DNA of 64,000 bases from Balaenoptera acutorostrata (Eukaryota > Chordata > Mammalia > Artiodactyla > Balaenopteridae): NCBI RefSeq assembly GCF_949987535.1, contig NC_080070.1, forward strand, positions 10,102,016 to 10,166,015, read 5' to 3'. Position 1 is the stretch's first letter, and every line of letters begins with the position of its first letter. The position numbers were made by a program, and so were the translations under genes. Below, piece by piece: positions 24,201-35,231 of the stretch. Below the pieces are notes generated by a model. The model did no database searches and was not told where the DNA came from. It saw only the letters and a list, made by a program, of their open reading frames with translations.

Positions 24201-24590
24201 ACCAGGATCCTGGTGGTATACCCCGACGTTCTCGTGATCCACTCGCTTCAAACAATACATTCTGGGAAAGTTCTTTCAGGATTCAGTTGGTCTCTTTTCC
24301 TGGGAAAATTATCAGGAAGAATGTTCGTGGGTGAACTTATGGTCCCGTGAAGTCCCAGGATCAGGCGCTCTCCTTCTTCCTGGACCCAGTGGTAAGTGAG
24401 GAACTATTTCTCAGTCGATGTCTAATCCCACTCTGAGAATAACGTGTCGTAGCTTAAAATGCTGTGAGTTTACGTTGTGATTCTACATTTGGGCTTCCGT
24501 AAACTCTACACTGGATCTTTTCCGCCACTACTATGGCAACTTGAACCACGGCCTGAATACCTTCCGAGCCCTTTCTTGCTCTGTACTGGA
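24200..24590. other. Locally CpG-enriched stretch
   Basis: About fourteen CpGs occur in under 400 bp (such as 'ccccgacgttctcgtgatcc' and 'aataacgtgtcgtagc'), while flanking DNA has almost none. It is not a CpG island by density and has no linked exon. It may be a younger insertion such as an LTR whose CpGs have not yet decayed, or a retained regulatory element. Confidence 0.45.
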
Positions 24591-24949
24591 CTCAAAGTTG
24601 ACAGCTTTTTGTGTCACTCATTAATTGGTTAAAGCGATTGTCTCAAATGTGCAATATGCTTCTTCCAAGACCTGCAGAAAGTGAAAAAAAATTGAGTAAT
24701 CTGAAGAGTTGTTGTAACTGTGGATTAGACCAACTGCGTAAAAATTTAGAATTGAAATGGATTAAAATAGTAAGGACTGTGATTTTGATAGGAAGTAGAG
24801 TTATGTGGAACTAAGGAATGTGATATTGATGGGACATCAGTTTATGAGAATGAATCTTAGGTTATTCTCCGAAATCTAGGATAATTTGTGTTGACTATGA
24901 ATATATTCAAGATGATATATTTTAATCATATTTTAAATAATTTACAATA

Positions 24950-25106
24950 CAGTCTGCTATTCATATCAGTGGATGTGGAAACATGTGGACACGAGGGCTC
25001 ACTGTGTTCATTGTATTAGCCATTTTATTATATAAGGGACTAGAGCATCTGTGGATTTTGGTATCTGTGGGGACCAATACCTTGTGTGGATACTGAGGGA
25101 CGACTG
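24950..25106. mobile_element. Tigger/pogo-like nonautonomous DNA transposon
   Basis: A 157-bp element with ends 'cagtctgct...' and '...gagggacgactg', flanked by TA on both sides (24948-24949 and 25107-25108), the target duplication of Tc1/mariner-pogo elements. Inside is 'tatataagggactagagcat', then 'ctgtggattttggtatctgt', typical of mammalian Tigger-derived MITE-like repeats. It has no transposase. Confidence 0.75.
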
Positions 25107-25161
25107 TATGTATTTTCAAGTACTATTGCAGGTTCCTCAAAAAAAGGGTATTTATATAACC

Positions 25162-25322
25162 ATGGTGGGGCAAGGCCAGCCTAATCCTATGGGAGCCTCT
25201 AATAGCAATGACAATGAAATGAAATATAAAATGTGTGATTATGTAACTATGGTCTTGTAAGTATTTCCTTAATGGGAATAACATAGATACTTGAGTGCTG
25301 ACATACCCCTCCAGCCCTCTAG
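25162..25322 (+). repeat. Unclassified repeat, copy A
   Basis: Aligns by eye with 29100-29263 over about 160 bp, including the exact shared stretch 'aaatataaaatgtgtgatta' and the block 'tgacatacccctccagccct' versus 'tgacatatccctgcaaccat'. Family unknown to me. It follows the Tigger-like element after about 55 bp. Confidence 0.65.
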
Positions 25323-25639
25323 ACAACTGCTACCATATCTTCCCCCTTGTTATCCAAGTCCATACTCTAGAAATGTGGATTTCCTGCTTTCTTTTGCACT
25401 ATGTTTCCAAACTATTCCTTTACATAGTCCAATCTTCTTTCCATCCAAAACATTTCATTAAAATAGTTCTTTCTAAAAATACTGAAGTGCATTTTCAGTC
25501 CTCATCTTACCTGGCCACTCAGAGGCATTCAACATTAGTCACCACTTCCTATTTCTTCAAGCAATGCTCCCTTATATTTTTGTGATATCAGACACTCATT
25601 TTACTTCTTTACTTACTTCATCACTTATTATACTCATTT

Positions 25640-25862
25640 TTTTCTTCTCTCTTTTTTTAAAAAAAATTATTTATATTGGACTATAGTTGATTTACAATGC
25701 TGTGTTAATTTCAAGTGTACAGCAAAGTGATTCAGTTATACATATACATATATCTATTTTTCAAATTCTTTTCCCATTTAGGTTATTACAGAATATTGAG
25801 CAGAGTTCCCTGTGCTATACAGTAGGTCGTTGTTGGTAGTCTGTTTTAAATATAGTAGTGTC
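25640..25862 (-). mobile_element. L1 3' UTR fragment
   Basis: Reverse-orientation L1 3' end: a T/A-rich tail, 'atagttgatttacaatgctg', 'gtacagcaaagtgattcagt' and 'gagttccctgtgctatacag'. Only the 3' UTR is present; strongly 5'-truncated. Confidence 0.88.
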
Positions 25863-25864
25863 TA

Positions 25865-26835
25865 TACTCTCTTGATACCTCTTCTTTCTTTCTTTAGAAT
25901 TTAAGTACAGTTAAATTCTAATTCTAATTTAGGCCCTCTTCATTTTATTCTGTAATTGTTTCCTACAAAATCTTATCTAAGCCTTAGGTTCACATATTCT
26001 TTCTCTGTTAATAATTCTATTTACTAGTCTCATTGGATATCTCACAATAATCTCAAACTCAACATGTCCAACAAATGTTGTTGATCCCTGATTTTTTTAT
26101 ACTTAAAAAAAAAAAAGGTCCTTTTCAAATGTTTCTTGGCTCAGTAAATAGGACCACAATCAATTTAGCATGTCAAACAAATATGTAAAAGTCATTGTCT
26201 TAGTCACTTCTCTACCATAGACTGGGTGGTTTAAACAACAAACATTTATTTCTCAGAGTTCTGGAAACTGGGAAGTGTGCAATCAAGGTGCTGGCAGATT
26301 AACTGTCTGGTGAGAGCCCAATTCCTAGTTCTTCCTGGTTTGCAGATGGCCATTTTGTTGTATCCTCCCATGGCAGAAAGAGAGATCATCCTTCTCCTGT
26401 CTCTTTTATAAAGGCACTAATCCCATACCTGAAGGCTCCACCCTCATGACCTAATTACCTCTGAAAGTCTGATTAACCAAATACATTGGAGATTAGGGCT
26501 TCACAAATGAATTTGGATGGTGGTGGGGAGACAAACATTCAGTCCATAGCAGTCATCTTCAGTGCTTTACTCTCTCTGAAACAAACAGCCAAGCAAATAA
26601 TAAAACAGTAAACTGCCTAGGTTCCCTTTATTCTGTCTATCAGATCCACCTCCTTGTATTCTTTTCCATATTCTTCATCATGGTTTCTAGACTATCATCA
26701 TCTTATTGAACACCATAATGATCTCACTACTGGGCTCTTATGTTAACAGGACCACACTTTAAAGCCATTCTTTACAAGCAGGAAGAGTAATCTTTAAAAT
26801 GCAAATGTGATCCTGTTGCTAGTACTAAAGAAAAA
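25865..26835 (+). mobile_element. L2 LINE, split by an MLT1 LTR
   Basis: Sense L2. Before the LTR: 'tctcacaataatctcaaact' and 'aactcaacatgtccaac'. After it: 'ctatcagatccacctccttg', 'gtttctagactatcatcatc' and 'aagagtaatctttaaaatgc', in the family order. The MLT1 at 26196-26551 splits it, showing relative age. Confidence 0.78.
26196..26551 (-). mobile_element. MLT1-type solo LTR with 5-bp TSD
   Basis: Reverse-orientation MLT1: 'tgtcttagtcacttctctac' at one end and 'attcagtccatagca' at the other, giving TG...CA termini. The TSD gtcat is exact at 26191-26195 and 26552-26556. Internal landmarks are 'gtttaaacaacaaacattta', 'tggtgagagcccaattccta' and 'accctcatgacctaattacc'. No internal ERV. Confidence 0.92.
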
Positions 26836-27555
26836 AACATATATTAGAAACAATGCAAAAAGAACAATGTATTACAAATCTATTAAGGAAGGATTAATTA
26901 GGTCCTCATAAACCACCTGGATGGATTGTATTTTCTAGTCACATTGCATGACTAATGTGCCATATGAACACAGTCATTCCTTCACTTGAGCACTGACCAG
27001 TGAGAGAGAAGATTTTTAGATGTTGGGAAGAACATTGGTTTGGAGGTGGAAAGTGCCAGGGACAATGGATTGGAAATAGGATGAATGGGCTATTCAAATT
27101 GTTACTTTTCATCTATCATACACAGTCCTGGTCAGATCATTACCCCCACTGGTTAATACAAAGGAACAAAACAGCAGACCCACTTAAGGATAGCTGTATA
27201 GTGGATGGTATGTGGAAGGTAGTATAGAGATCCAATTGCAAAGAACCCAAGTTGGGAGATTATGAGCATCCAACAATGACTTATGACTAAAGAAACAAAA
27301 ACAGAAAAATCAGAATAGAAGGAACATCTTCAGTTTGATAAAGTTGGAATATAAAAAAAAACTACTACAAGGATCATTTTAAATGTAGCGATGTTGATGA
27401 ATTCCTGTTAAGTACTAAAAGAAGACAAGTTTGTCTGCATTAGTGCATTTATTAAGCATTAGTCCTTAATAAAGTACGAGAGATCCTTGGTTAAATAATG
27501 GAAAGTGGAGTGAAATAAATGAAAAAAAAAAAAGGTTTAGAAGGGAAGAGACATT
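26836..27555. other. Intergenic, nothing recognised
   Basis: The 75-codon frame at 27000-27227 has no recognisable domain. 'gcatttattaagcattagtc' near 27445 is MIR- or L2-like but too short to call. Confidence 0.45.
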
Positions 27556-27790
27556 ATTTTTTTTAATCACATAGATTCAGTACATAAAAATCAATAGCGT
27601 TCCTTTCTGCCAGTAATAATTAACAAGAAAATAAAGAGAAAATAGGAAACGATTTCAAATAACTATAAAATCTATAGACTATCTTGGAAATTACCTAAAA
27701 TAAACACATACAATTTTATGGAGAAAACAGTTAATGTTTATATATTTGTAAAGCAACATGTATAGATCTAAAAATGCAAAAAGTTTAACA
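27556..27790 (+). mobile_element. Old L1 ORF2 fragment
   Basis: 'gattcagtacataaaaatca' followed by 'agcgttcctttctgccagta' and 'acgatttcaaataactataa' matches the L1 RT region ('caatacacaaaaatcagtag catttctttatac'). Heavily decayed. Confidence 0.6.
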
Positions 27791-28589
27791 AAAAAGTGAG
27801 AAACTTGATGGTCTTTGTAATACAATAGCACTTATGTAAATTAAAGCATATATGCAAAAGAAGAGAATACCATTCAAGGATTCATATCTAAATAAATATA
27901 ATGAAGGTGGATTTTAAAAGACTTGCTTTACACATTTGAGAGTAGTTGCATATAGGAGTAAGGGGATGGGATTGGAGATAAGGATTGAAAGAAAAATATA
28001 CACTTAAAACATTTTTAAAAGTCATTCTCTGTTCTCAAAATGTTGATTTTATTCTTTCTTAAGAATAAATAGGCCAGTGACACTTAAGCATGGGTCAGAC
28101 AAACCTCTCTGTCTCTGTGTCTCTTTAGGATTCCACATTATTTGTTTTTTCAATGTTAGACTATCAGCTGGGTTTTTAAAAACCATCTCCATTATATAAT
28201 AGGTCAATTTCAGATTCCTATTTATCAACTGCTTCAACATTTTGTCCAGATTTCCTTTTAGTTTGCTATCATGATGTTCTACATGTCCGAAAACAATATG
28301 AATAAAAGTTATTACACATTTATAAAGTTATCTTTCTCACATACTAATTGATTCATGTACTTGCTTAACATTTTAATACTAAATGTTATATAAATGGAAC
28401 CCTGGCGTGGTATTCGAAATGCTTTTGACCATACCTCTATGACAAAAAGGTATAAGTTATAAATTAATTATTAAATATGACAATAAAATAATAAAGTAGA
28501 AGAAATAGAAAATCAGGCATGTCAGAAAGATGATGACTGATTCAGATTCAATAAGTATGTATTTACTGGTATATGTATATAAAATATTT
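27791..28589. other. AT-rich intergenic, nothing recognised
   Basis: May include decayed L1 continuing from the left, but no landmark is clear. The 63-codon minus frame at 28049-28240 has no known domain. Confidence 0.45.
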
Positions 28590-28765
28590 TGTCTCACCTT
28601 ATTTAAATCTCTTAAAGTTCTCTATAATATAAGCTTTATTAATTTTATTCCTTATATAAGAGGCTCAGAGAAGCTGAGTTAACTGTCTATGTATGGATTT
28701 TTTAACTTGGAGTCAGAATTTAAACTCAAGAACTCTAAATTTCAAGTTCATAGGTTTTGAACAGG
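28590..28765 (+). mobile_element. MIR SINE
   Basis: Sense MIR 3' half: 'tctcaccttatttaaatctc', 'ttattccttatataagaggc', 'tcagagaagctgagttaact' and 'tcagaatttaaactcaagaa' follow the family order. Confidence 0.6.
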
Positions 28766-29099
28766 TTACCTCTTAAAATAATGAAGAATACTGAAATATG
28801 TCATCTTAACTTAAGCATAATTTGAATAATAGGAGGTCACCTATGTATTTATTATTGAAAGCCACTAATTCGGATTATATGGAGAAACAAACTGAAAAGT
28901 TCAAAGAAGAGTTTTTATATGACTTCCTATAGAATAAGAAATTAGACAATGATTTTGTTCCATATAAAAATTTAAATATTAAGTGAAATGAAATTAAATA
29001 GAATAACCTTTACTGTTTAAAAGAATCTCTTTGAAATATTTATTCTCTCTCTCTAGACTGAACAGCCTTAAGTAGAAACAAAAATGAAGGCAGATAAGT

Positions 29100-29263
29100 A
29101 TGGTGGACCGTAGGCAGGCTAACCACAGTGGCACCTTTAACTGATACAATGACTCAATAAAATATAAAATGTGTGATTATACGATTGTGCCCCTGTAAAT
29201 ATTTCCATACATGAGAAATAGTGTAGACCCTTGAATATTGACATATCCCTGCAACCATCTAGC
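29100..29263 (+). repeat. Unclassified repeat, copy B
   Basis: Diverged homologue of 25162-25322 (see there). The sequence beyond 29263, to about 29640, may belong to the same element but has no counterpart beyond copy A's end. Confidence 0.65.
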
Positions 29264-30124
29264 CAAGTGTGGTCTAAAAAGCGAAAGGTAAGAGTCTGTA
29301 CTTCTGAGCTCCCTCATCTGTGAATAAGAGTTCCATGAGGGCTGCTTAGACCAGAGAAGACTGAATATGCTTTTATGAAGAATGAGGGAAAACAGCAGTG
29401 AGCCACATCCACTTCTGTTAAACTTAATATTATGCAAATCTTTTGCACTTCTTGTCTGCTATGCTGACAATAAACCGAAATGAAGACAGTTTGTTTTTCT
29501 TTCTAGTCCTTAACACTGGAAGAGCCTGAGACTGAGCTGGCATACCTATATCATATTTGGTTTCAGGACCTGTCAATCCCTGCCTTAGTGACTTCCTGTG
29601 TTTGATAATTAAAAGTCTCATGCTGCCTCTTAGATTATCCAAAAAATCTATTTTGGTTTTCTGCTGAGATCTGCCCTAACTGAATAGCCTCCCATATCTG
29701 CACACTTTTGTTCTTTTTCATTTGCATTGAAATGGGCCTGTGTCATGTCCCAAATCCCTTATGGTTCCTCTGTGTGCAGTCAATTACACTGAAGAAGCTA
29801 ATTTGTGCTAAGTTTTTAATGGTCCATTTTACTGCCCTTCTGAGAAATCATATTTATCTACAATACCAATCCCAAGTAATATGGTCAACCTGAAAGAATT
29901 ACAGTATCATTGGAGGATAAGACTAACAAAAGCATTTCACAGAATGAACCACACTTACTTACCCTTCTAAATCTCTGAAAATGGTGGAGAGGAGAGGCAT
30001 TTATAGGGAGTGTTTCAAAAGAAAGTTGTTGATATAATTGTTGCTACTAGATCACTGAAGATAATAATTGCTCAGAGAATTCACAATCCAATCAAGTTCT
30101 CATCTATTCCAGGATCTTACTATC
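29264..30124. other. Intergenic, nothing recognised
   Basis: Slightly more GC-balanced than the surroundings. Frames of 86 and 70 codons on the minus strand (29177-29437 and 29430-29642) show no domain. Could be LTR-related continuation of copy B. Confidence 0.45.
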
Positions 30125-30535
30125 AGTCTCAATGCATTGATTCCTCTCATTTCAACACACATAACATGACCCTTCAGGCCTCTGTGCCTCTTCATAGACT
30201 ACTCCCTCTGCTTGCCATGTCCTTTCTATTTCTTGTGAAATTGTATTCATTCTTTAAGACCCAGTAAAAATATATCACCTCCTCTTTAAAACACCCTCTA
30301 TTGTTCTCAGGAAATCTTAATTTCTGTCTGCTTGTTTTTCTTATAATCTGGTCCACAAGGTAAATACAGGGGTTATCACATTATATAACAGTTATCTGAT
30401 GATTTTTTTTGCCCCTAGACCAAAACTATTCGAATTAGTTGCAATCATTCCATGTGCAACTTTGCATTTTTTTTTCAGAGTTTAGCATGGTACCTGAACC
30501 ATAATATAGGGAAGCAAATGAATGAATGAATGAAC
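30125..30535 (+). mobile_element. L2 LINE 3' end, sense
   Basis: 'cttcaggcctctgtgcctct', 'ctccctctgcttgccatgtc', 'tcattctttaagacccagta', 'tcacctcctctttaaaacac' and 'agtttagcatggtacctgaa', ending in a (GAAT)n run near 30518-30533. This is a textbook L2 3' end order. Non-coding remnant. Confidence 0.85.
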
Positions 30536-30604
30536 ATGAGACCTCACAAAAATGTAAAATTATGAGGAAAAATAGGGGAAGGAGCTTCTAGCAGTTACAA
30601 TAAC

Positions 30605-31530
30605 AGATTACTGTGATGGATAATTTTACGTGTACTACTTGACAAGGCCATAGGGTGCCCAGATATTTAATTAAACATTTCTAGGTATGTCTGTGAAGAT
30701 GTTTCCAGATGAGGTTAGCATTTGAATTGGTAAACTGAGTAAAGTAGATTTGCCTTCCCATTATGGGTGAGTATCATCCAATCTGTTGAGGGCTTGAATA
30801 AAACAAAAAACACTGAGGAAGGGAGAATTTGCTTTCTCTGTCTGGCTGCTGAGCTGGCCACTGGCCGTCTCCTGCCCTTAGACTGTGACTTCAGACTTGG
30901 ACTAGAGCTTACATCATGATTCTCCCAGTCCTCAGGTCTTTGGATTTAGACTCAAACTACACCACTGGCTTTCCTAGGTCTCCAGCTTGCAATTGGAAGA
31001 TTCTGGGACTTCTCAGCCTCCATAATCAAGTGACCAATTCCTTATAATAAATCTCATTCATTCTCTCTCTCTCCATATCTCTATATCTCTTTATCTATCT
31101 ATCTATTGATCTATCTCCTATCTATCTATCTCCTATCTATCTATCTATCTATCAGTCTCCTATCTATCTATCTATCATCTATCTATCTCCTATCTATCTA
31201 TCTATCATCTATCTCCTATCTATCTGTCTATCTATCTATCATCTATCTATCTATCTCCTATCTGTCTATCTATCTATCTATCATCTATCTATCTCTGATC
31301 TGTCTATCATCTATCTATCTCCTATCTATCTGTCTATCTATCATCTATCTATCTATCTCCTATCTATCTATCTATCTATCTATCTATCAATCATCTATCT
31401 ATCTCCTATCTATCTATCTATCTATCTATCTATCATCTATCATCTATCTATCTCCTATCTATCTGTCTATCTATCTATCTATCTATCTCCTATTGGTTCT
31501 GTTTCTTTGGAAAATGCTGTTTGATACAGT
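30605..31530 (+). mobile_element. ERVL/MaLR-type LTR with internal microsatellite
   Basis: LTR landmarks: 'gatggataattttacgtgta', 'gaagatgtttccagatgagg', 'catccaatctgttgagggct', 'gggacttctcagcctccata', an aataaa near 31048, and the 3' end 'tcctattggttctgtttctt'. A TATC array of over 400 bp has expanded between the aataaa and the 3' end. It resembles MLT2-type ERVL LTRs, but the subfamily is uncertain. Confidence 0.75.
31085..31494 (+). repeat. (TATC)n compound microsatellite
   Basis: About 410 bp of tetranucleotide repeat with regular interruptions (tcctatc, atcatc, tgtc), giving a loose higher-order pattern. It creates a long open frame of Tyr-Leu-Ser-Ile repeats (31106-31567), which is an artefact of the 4-bp period. 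Confidence 0.97.
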
Positions 31531-31533
31531 TAC

Positions 31534-31892
31534 TGTCTTAGTCAATTTGGACTGCTATAACAAATAAACATATACTTGGTGGCTTAAACAACAAACATTT
31601 ACTTATATTTTTGGAGGCTAGGAAGTCCAAGATCAAGGTGTTAGCAGACTTGGTGTCTGGTGAGAGCCCTTTTCCTAATTTGCACAGCCTCCTTGCTGTA
31701 TCCTGACATAGGGGAGACAGAGGGGATTCTGATCTCTTCCTCTTCTTATAAGGACACAGATCCCTTCATGGGGGCACCAACCTTATCTTCTCATCTAAAC
31801 CTAATTTCCTCCCCAAGACCCCAGCACTATCACACTGGGGATCAGGGCTTCAATATACGAATTTGGGGTGGAAACAAACATTTGGTCTACAG
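31534..31892 (-). mobile_element. MLT1-type solo LTR
   Basis: 'tgtcttagtcaatttggact', 'ggcttaaacaacaaacattt', 'ggtgtctggtgagagccctt' and 'ggaaacaaacatttggtcta' follow the same order as the MLT1 at 26196. The right boundary is fuzzy, and flanks gttac/ggtac match at 4 of 5. It abuts the LTR to the left. Confidence 0.85.
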
Positions 31893-33639
31893 CGGGTACA
31901 TAAGAAAAACATCCTATTTCTGCCATAGGGGTATTATAAATACCAGCATTAAACCTGTTCATAAATTATGAAGTTAGGTTAAGAAATTGCCCTGAGCCCA
32001 GTCTTGTGGACTCCTGTGATTTGATGACGATGACCTCAGTTCAGTATTCTGACTGCATTTTTCAACAAAAGAGGACGGCAATTTCCTTTACGTACATTTT
32101 CATATGAGTGAAGATGAGAGAGAAGTTTGTAAGTCTAGTTGCTCTTAATTTATGTCTCACTCATTTATGTCTCAGCAGTAAATTTGGAGCAGTTTTTGCT
32201 TCAAAGAAACTTGAGCACAAAAATTTGTTAAAAACTAATATCAGTCCCTAAGTCAACAAGCTACCAGGTTGTAGGTAACTTCATGATGTATTTTGTCTCC
32301 AGCCAATGATGTTAGTCTTTTTCAGATTTTTTTGCTTTTTTAAATTCACTTTTGATCAGATAATGCTCTTGCACTTTTTTCATTTTGTGAACATCTGCTG
32401 CTTAATTATTCCCGTTTTTATTATTACTTCAGTTACTTCAAGAGAAGACAAGGTATTTTCATTGTAACTAGGGAGCTATCATTATCCACATGCAGGTATA
32501 AAATAAGATTGTATTAAAATCTGGGAGCAAGTTTAAAGGGGAGACATTATCTGCTATAAAATTTAGAATTTTTTGTATCATATAACATATTAAGCTTAAG
32601 TTAGTATCATTGAGAAGGATGTGTATGGCTTAGTGGGTGTAGCTCAAATTAAGTAACAAAATAAACCCAAAATATAATTGTTGTACTACCTATTTACAAT
32701 ATATTACAAAATCTATAAAGTTACCCATATTCTTAGCGGTGAAAGTCTTTTCATTCCAAGATGTGTTGTAGTCCATAAGAATAAAATCATGCTGAAGATA
32801 CAAAGCGCTTTAGAATACTGTTTCAATATAAGATATTTGAACAGAATCACTACGACAAAATATTCAAAATTTGTTTTCCAGTTTTAAAGTTACATTTTAA
32901 ATTATTATTCTCTATTAGTCTAATTAAGCATGGCACATTAAGGACCTAAATTCATAACAATTATGAATTTGGCTTTTAAAAAGTACATGAAATTCTTTGT
33001 TATATCTCTAATTGCATACTGCAGGCTTCTGTTAAACTTTTAAAAATTCAAACAAATGTATACTAAGAATATGTGCAGTATCCAAATCAGTCAGCTATTT
33101 AATTTTCTCTGAACAGAATTTCTCAACCATGGGAGCTAGACATCTTTCTAATGATGCAGTTTATCTGCAGAATACAAATAAATGGCTTTTAGGATTGTGG
33201 TGACCCTCAGGAATGATATTTTTGATGATCACATACATGCTAGGAATTTCTCTTCTTCTCTCCTTTCTCTGCCCATGAGTAAGCACAGCTGTGGTTATTA
33301 AAATATTGGGGAAAAATAATGCCCTAATACTAGCCCTGTTAATCCCAGGAATTAAGTAAGGCTTGCTTTGCAATAAACCCAGCTGTTAGGGAGTCACGAA
33401 GCACAATTCTCTTTCCAGATTTCCTGTCAGTGACAAGGAGACTGAAATAAATGAATAGTATATTTGCCATTCCAGTTTTCCAAATACAAGAGATATTTTC
33501 AAATTTTTCTCTATTCTTTAGAAACAGTATATTGTTCCAAATTGACTTATAGTCTGCATCTATGTTCCTGGCACACACGTGTAAGTTTTCATTATTTTGT
33601 AAAGAGATGATAATGTAGATATAAAATGCTTAAGCAGCT
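31893..33639. other. Intergenic, nothing recognised
   Basis: About 1.7 kb of AT-rich DNA. Frames of 69-79 codons (32678-32887 +, 33161-33373 -, 33339-33578 -) have no domain. No repeat assigned. Confidence 0.5.
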
Positions 33640-33749
33640 ACAACCCCTTGAATATCTGCAGCTAGGGATTGGATTGTTTGCTTAATGGCAGGAAGTATCA
33701 TTGTGTCTGTTTGTCCAGGAGTAGGGGATAGGAATTTAAAAACTCCTTT

Positions 33750-33937
33750 TGAGGCAAGAAATAGATGGGCTCCAGGCTAGACATTTACAACTGGCTTCCT
33801 GTTCACACTTCCTGGGGTGAGAAGAAGATGGCCTTCAGGCTGGTCATTCATTACCAGCCTCCTGTTTACATTTTGTGAAGCAAGAGACAAATGGGCTCCA
33901 GGACTACATAGTTATGACCGGACTCCTGTCTATATTT
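33750..33937 (+). promoter_or_regulatory. Threefold U3 tandem repeat (enhancer-like)
   Basis: Three diverged units start near 33750, 33818 and 33876. Each has the order 't-ga(g/a)gcaaga', then '(a)gatgggctccagg' or 'gatggccttcaggc', then a 'cctcctgttt'-like block. Tandem U3 repeats act as enhancers in many gammaretrovirus LTRs; that role here is inference. Confidence 0.65.
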
Positions 33938-34302
33938 TGAGGTCTGCACCTCGATATAAAAACCAGCAACAGAAATAGGGTAAATAACAGGACATTGGAC
34001 ATTTTTATGGCAGGGACAGAGTGGGACTAAACCCTGTTAGAAGATCAAGAGGTCATACATTTCCCATCCTTGGGGCAAGGGAGACATTGCACACGTGGAG
34101 AAAGGCTCCTTGGGGGTCAAAAAGGAGGGGGCACCCCCCATAATATGTGATGCTAAGGCTGTCCCATAGGCCTCTGGGCTGTAATCCTTTTTGGAAAAAA
34201 GTTGCACATGCATGTTTGGGAGGGTCCTAGGGCAGGTCAGATGTGGAAAAAGAAACCAGATAATTGGCCAAAGGTAAACAAAGAACTGGAAGAACTGCCC
34301 TG

Positions 34303-34310
34303 TATATAAA
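34303..34310 (+). promoter_or_regulatory. LTR TATA box
   Basis: tatataaa, about 100 bp upstream of aataaa at 34410, the spacing expected from TATA to the R-region polyadenylation signal in a gammaretroviral LTR. Confidence 0.6.
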
Positions 34311-34660
34311 TGATTTAAGTGCCTCTTTACTGCACTGTTCCTCATTAGGGAGGACACCCACACCCTTGCTCTCCGGGTGGGCATCTCTGCCTTGCTTCTG
34401 TCTTGACTAAATAAACTGTTTCTCTGTGTGCTCTCCCACTTGTTGTTGCGCTATGTCTCTAATAATAAACTTTGTACCTGTTTTTACAGTTTTGCCTCTG
34501 TGAGACACACATTTTTCACTGGGGACAAGAGCCAGGGGGTGTGGTGGCTAGGATTCCTGGTTTTCATCCAGGATCCCCAGCTTCAATTCCTGGGCAGGGA
34601 ATTAAGATCTCGCTTCACGCCACCACTCCCTGCTGCCTCTCTGAGATCACTTTCACCATG

Positions 34661-35029
34661 AAACTAATTGGAAATAGCTTTTATTGTCAATACAAAATAG
34701 TAGAATATTCTACTTGTAAAAAGTTGACCATCACCTCTCAAGTTGGGCAAGACAGGCAAAATCATAGCATGGTGAAGTTTAAGGAAGTATTATGAGTTAA
34801 AATATAAAAATCAGAGAAGTTGAGATGACATATTTTCCCCTAATCCTCCAGCTAAGTACAGCTAAATATCCCCGGACATTTCATATAAAACAAATATTAG
34901 GATGCTCTGAAAATGGGAACAAGAAGGCAGCCAGATTAGGGATCTCATTTGCCATAGGAATGACATGGTCATCAGTTCCCTGGGCTTTCATTCTGTTTTG
35001 TATATTCCACACTTGAAGCTGAAGAAGGT
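34661..35029. other. Intergenic, nothing recognised
   Basis: Between the LTR and an old L1. A 63-codon + frame (34825-35016) has no domain. Confidence 0.4.
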
Positions 35030-35231
35030 AGCAATTCAGAAACACCAATAGGGGCAGGCAAAACAAACAGAAGAAAAACAGCTCCAACAAAAGGCTATTT
35101 CTTCCAGCCCTAGGACTGGGAATAAAGCAGAGATATCTGTTCTCACCACTCTTATTCATTATAGTGTTGGAAGTTTTGCTGAGTGCAGTAAAGCAAGAAT
35201 AGGGCAGGATTAGTAAATAAAAGGCATACAG

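Larger units (their letters stand above)
33640..34660 (+). mobile_element. ERV1-like LTR
   Basis: LTR-like organisation in sense. The U3 has three imperfect ~60-bp tandem repeats (33750-33938), a TATA box at 34303-34310 and a polyadenylation signal aataaa at 34410-34415, with a second aataaa at 34464-34469. The tail 'tcaattcctgggcagggaat' near 34584 resembles sequence adjoining artiodactyl ERV1 LTRs. No gag, pol or env frame follows, so it is a solo or truncated LTR. The outer boundaries are approximate and no TSD was found. Confidence 0.7.

Noticed and set aside
24611..24814. 67-codon frame with Cys residues (CCNCGLDQL), considered as a retroviral nucleocapsid remnant
   Set aside because: It lacks the CX2CX4HX4C spacing. 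No gag-pol context nearby.
31106..31567. 153-codon open frame of Tyr-Leu-Ser-Ile repeats
   Set aside because: It is produced by the 4-bp period of a TATC microsatellite, which gives a stop-free frame by composition.
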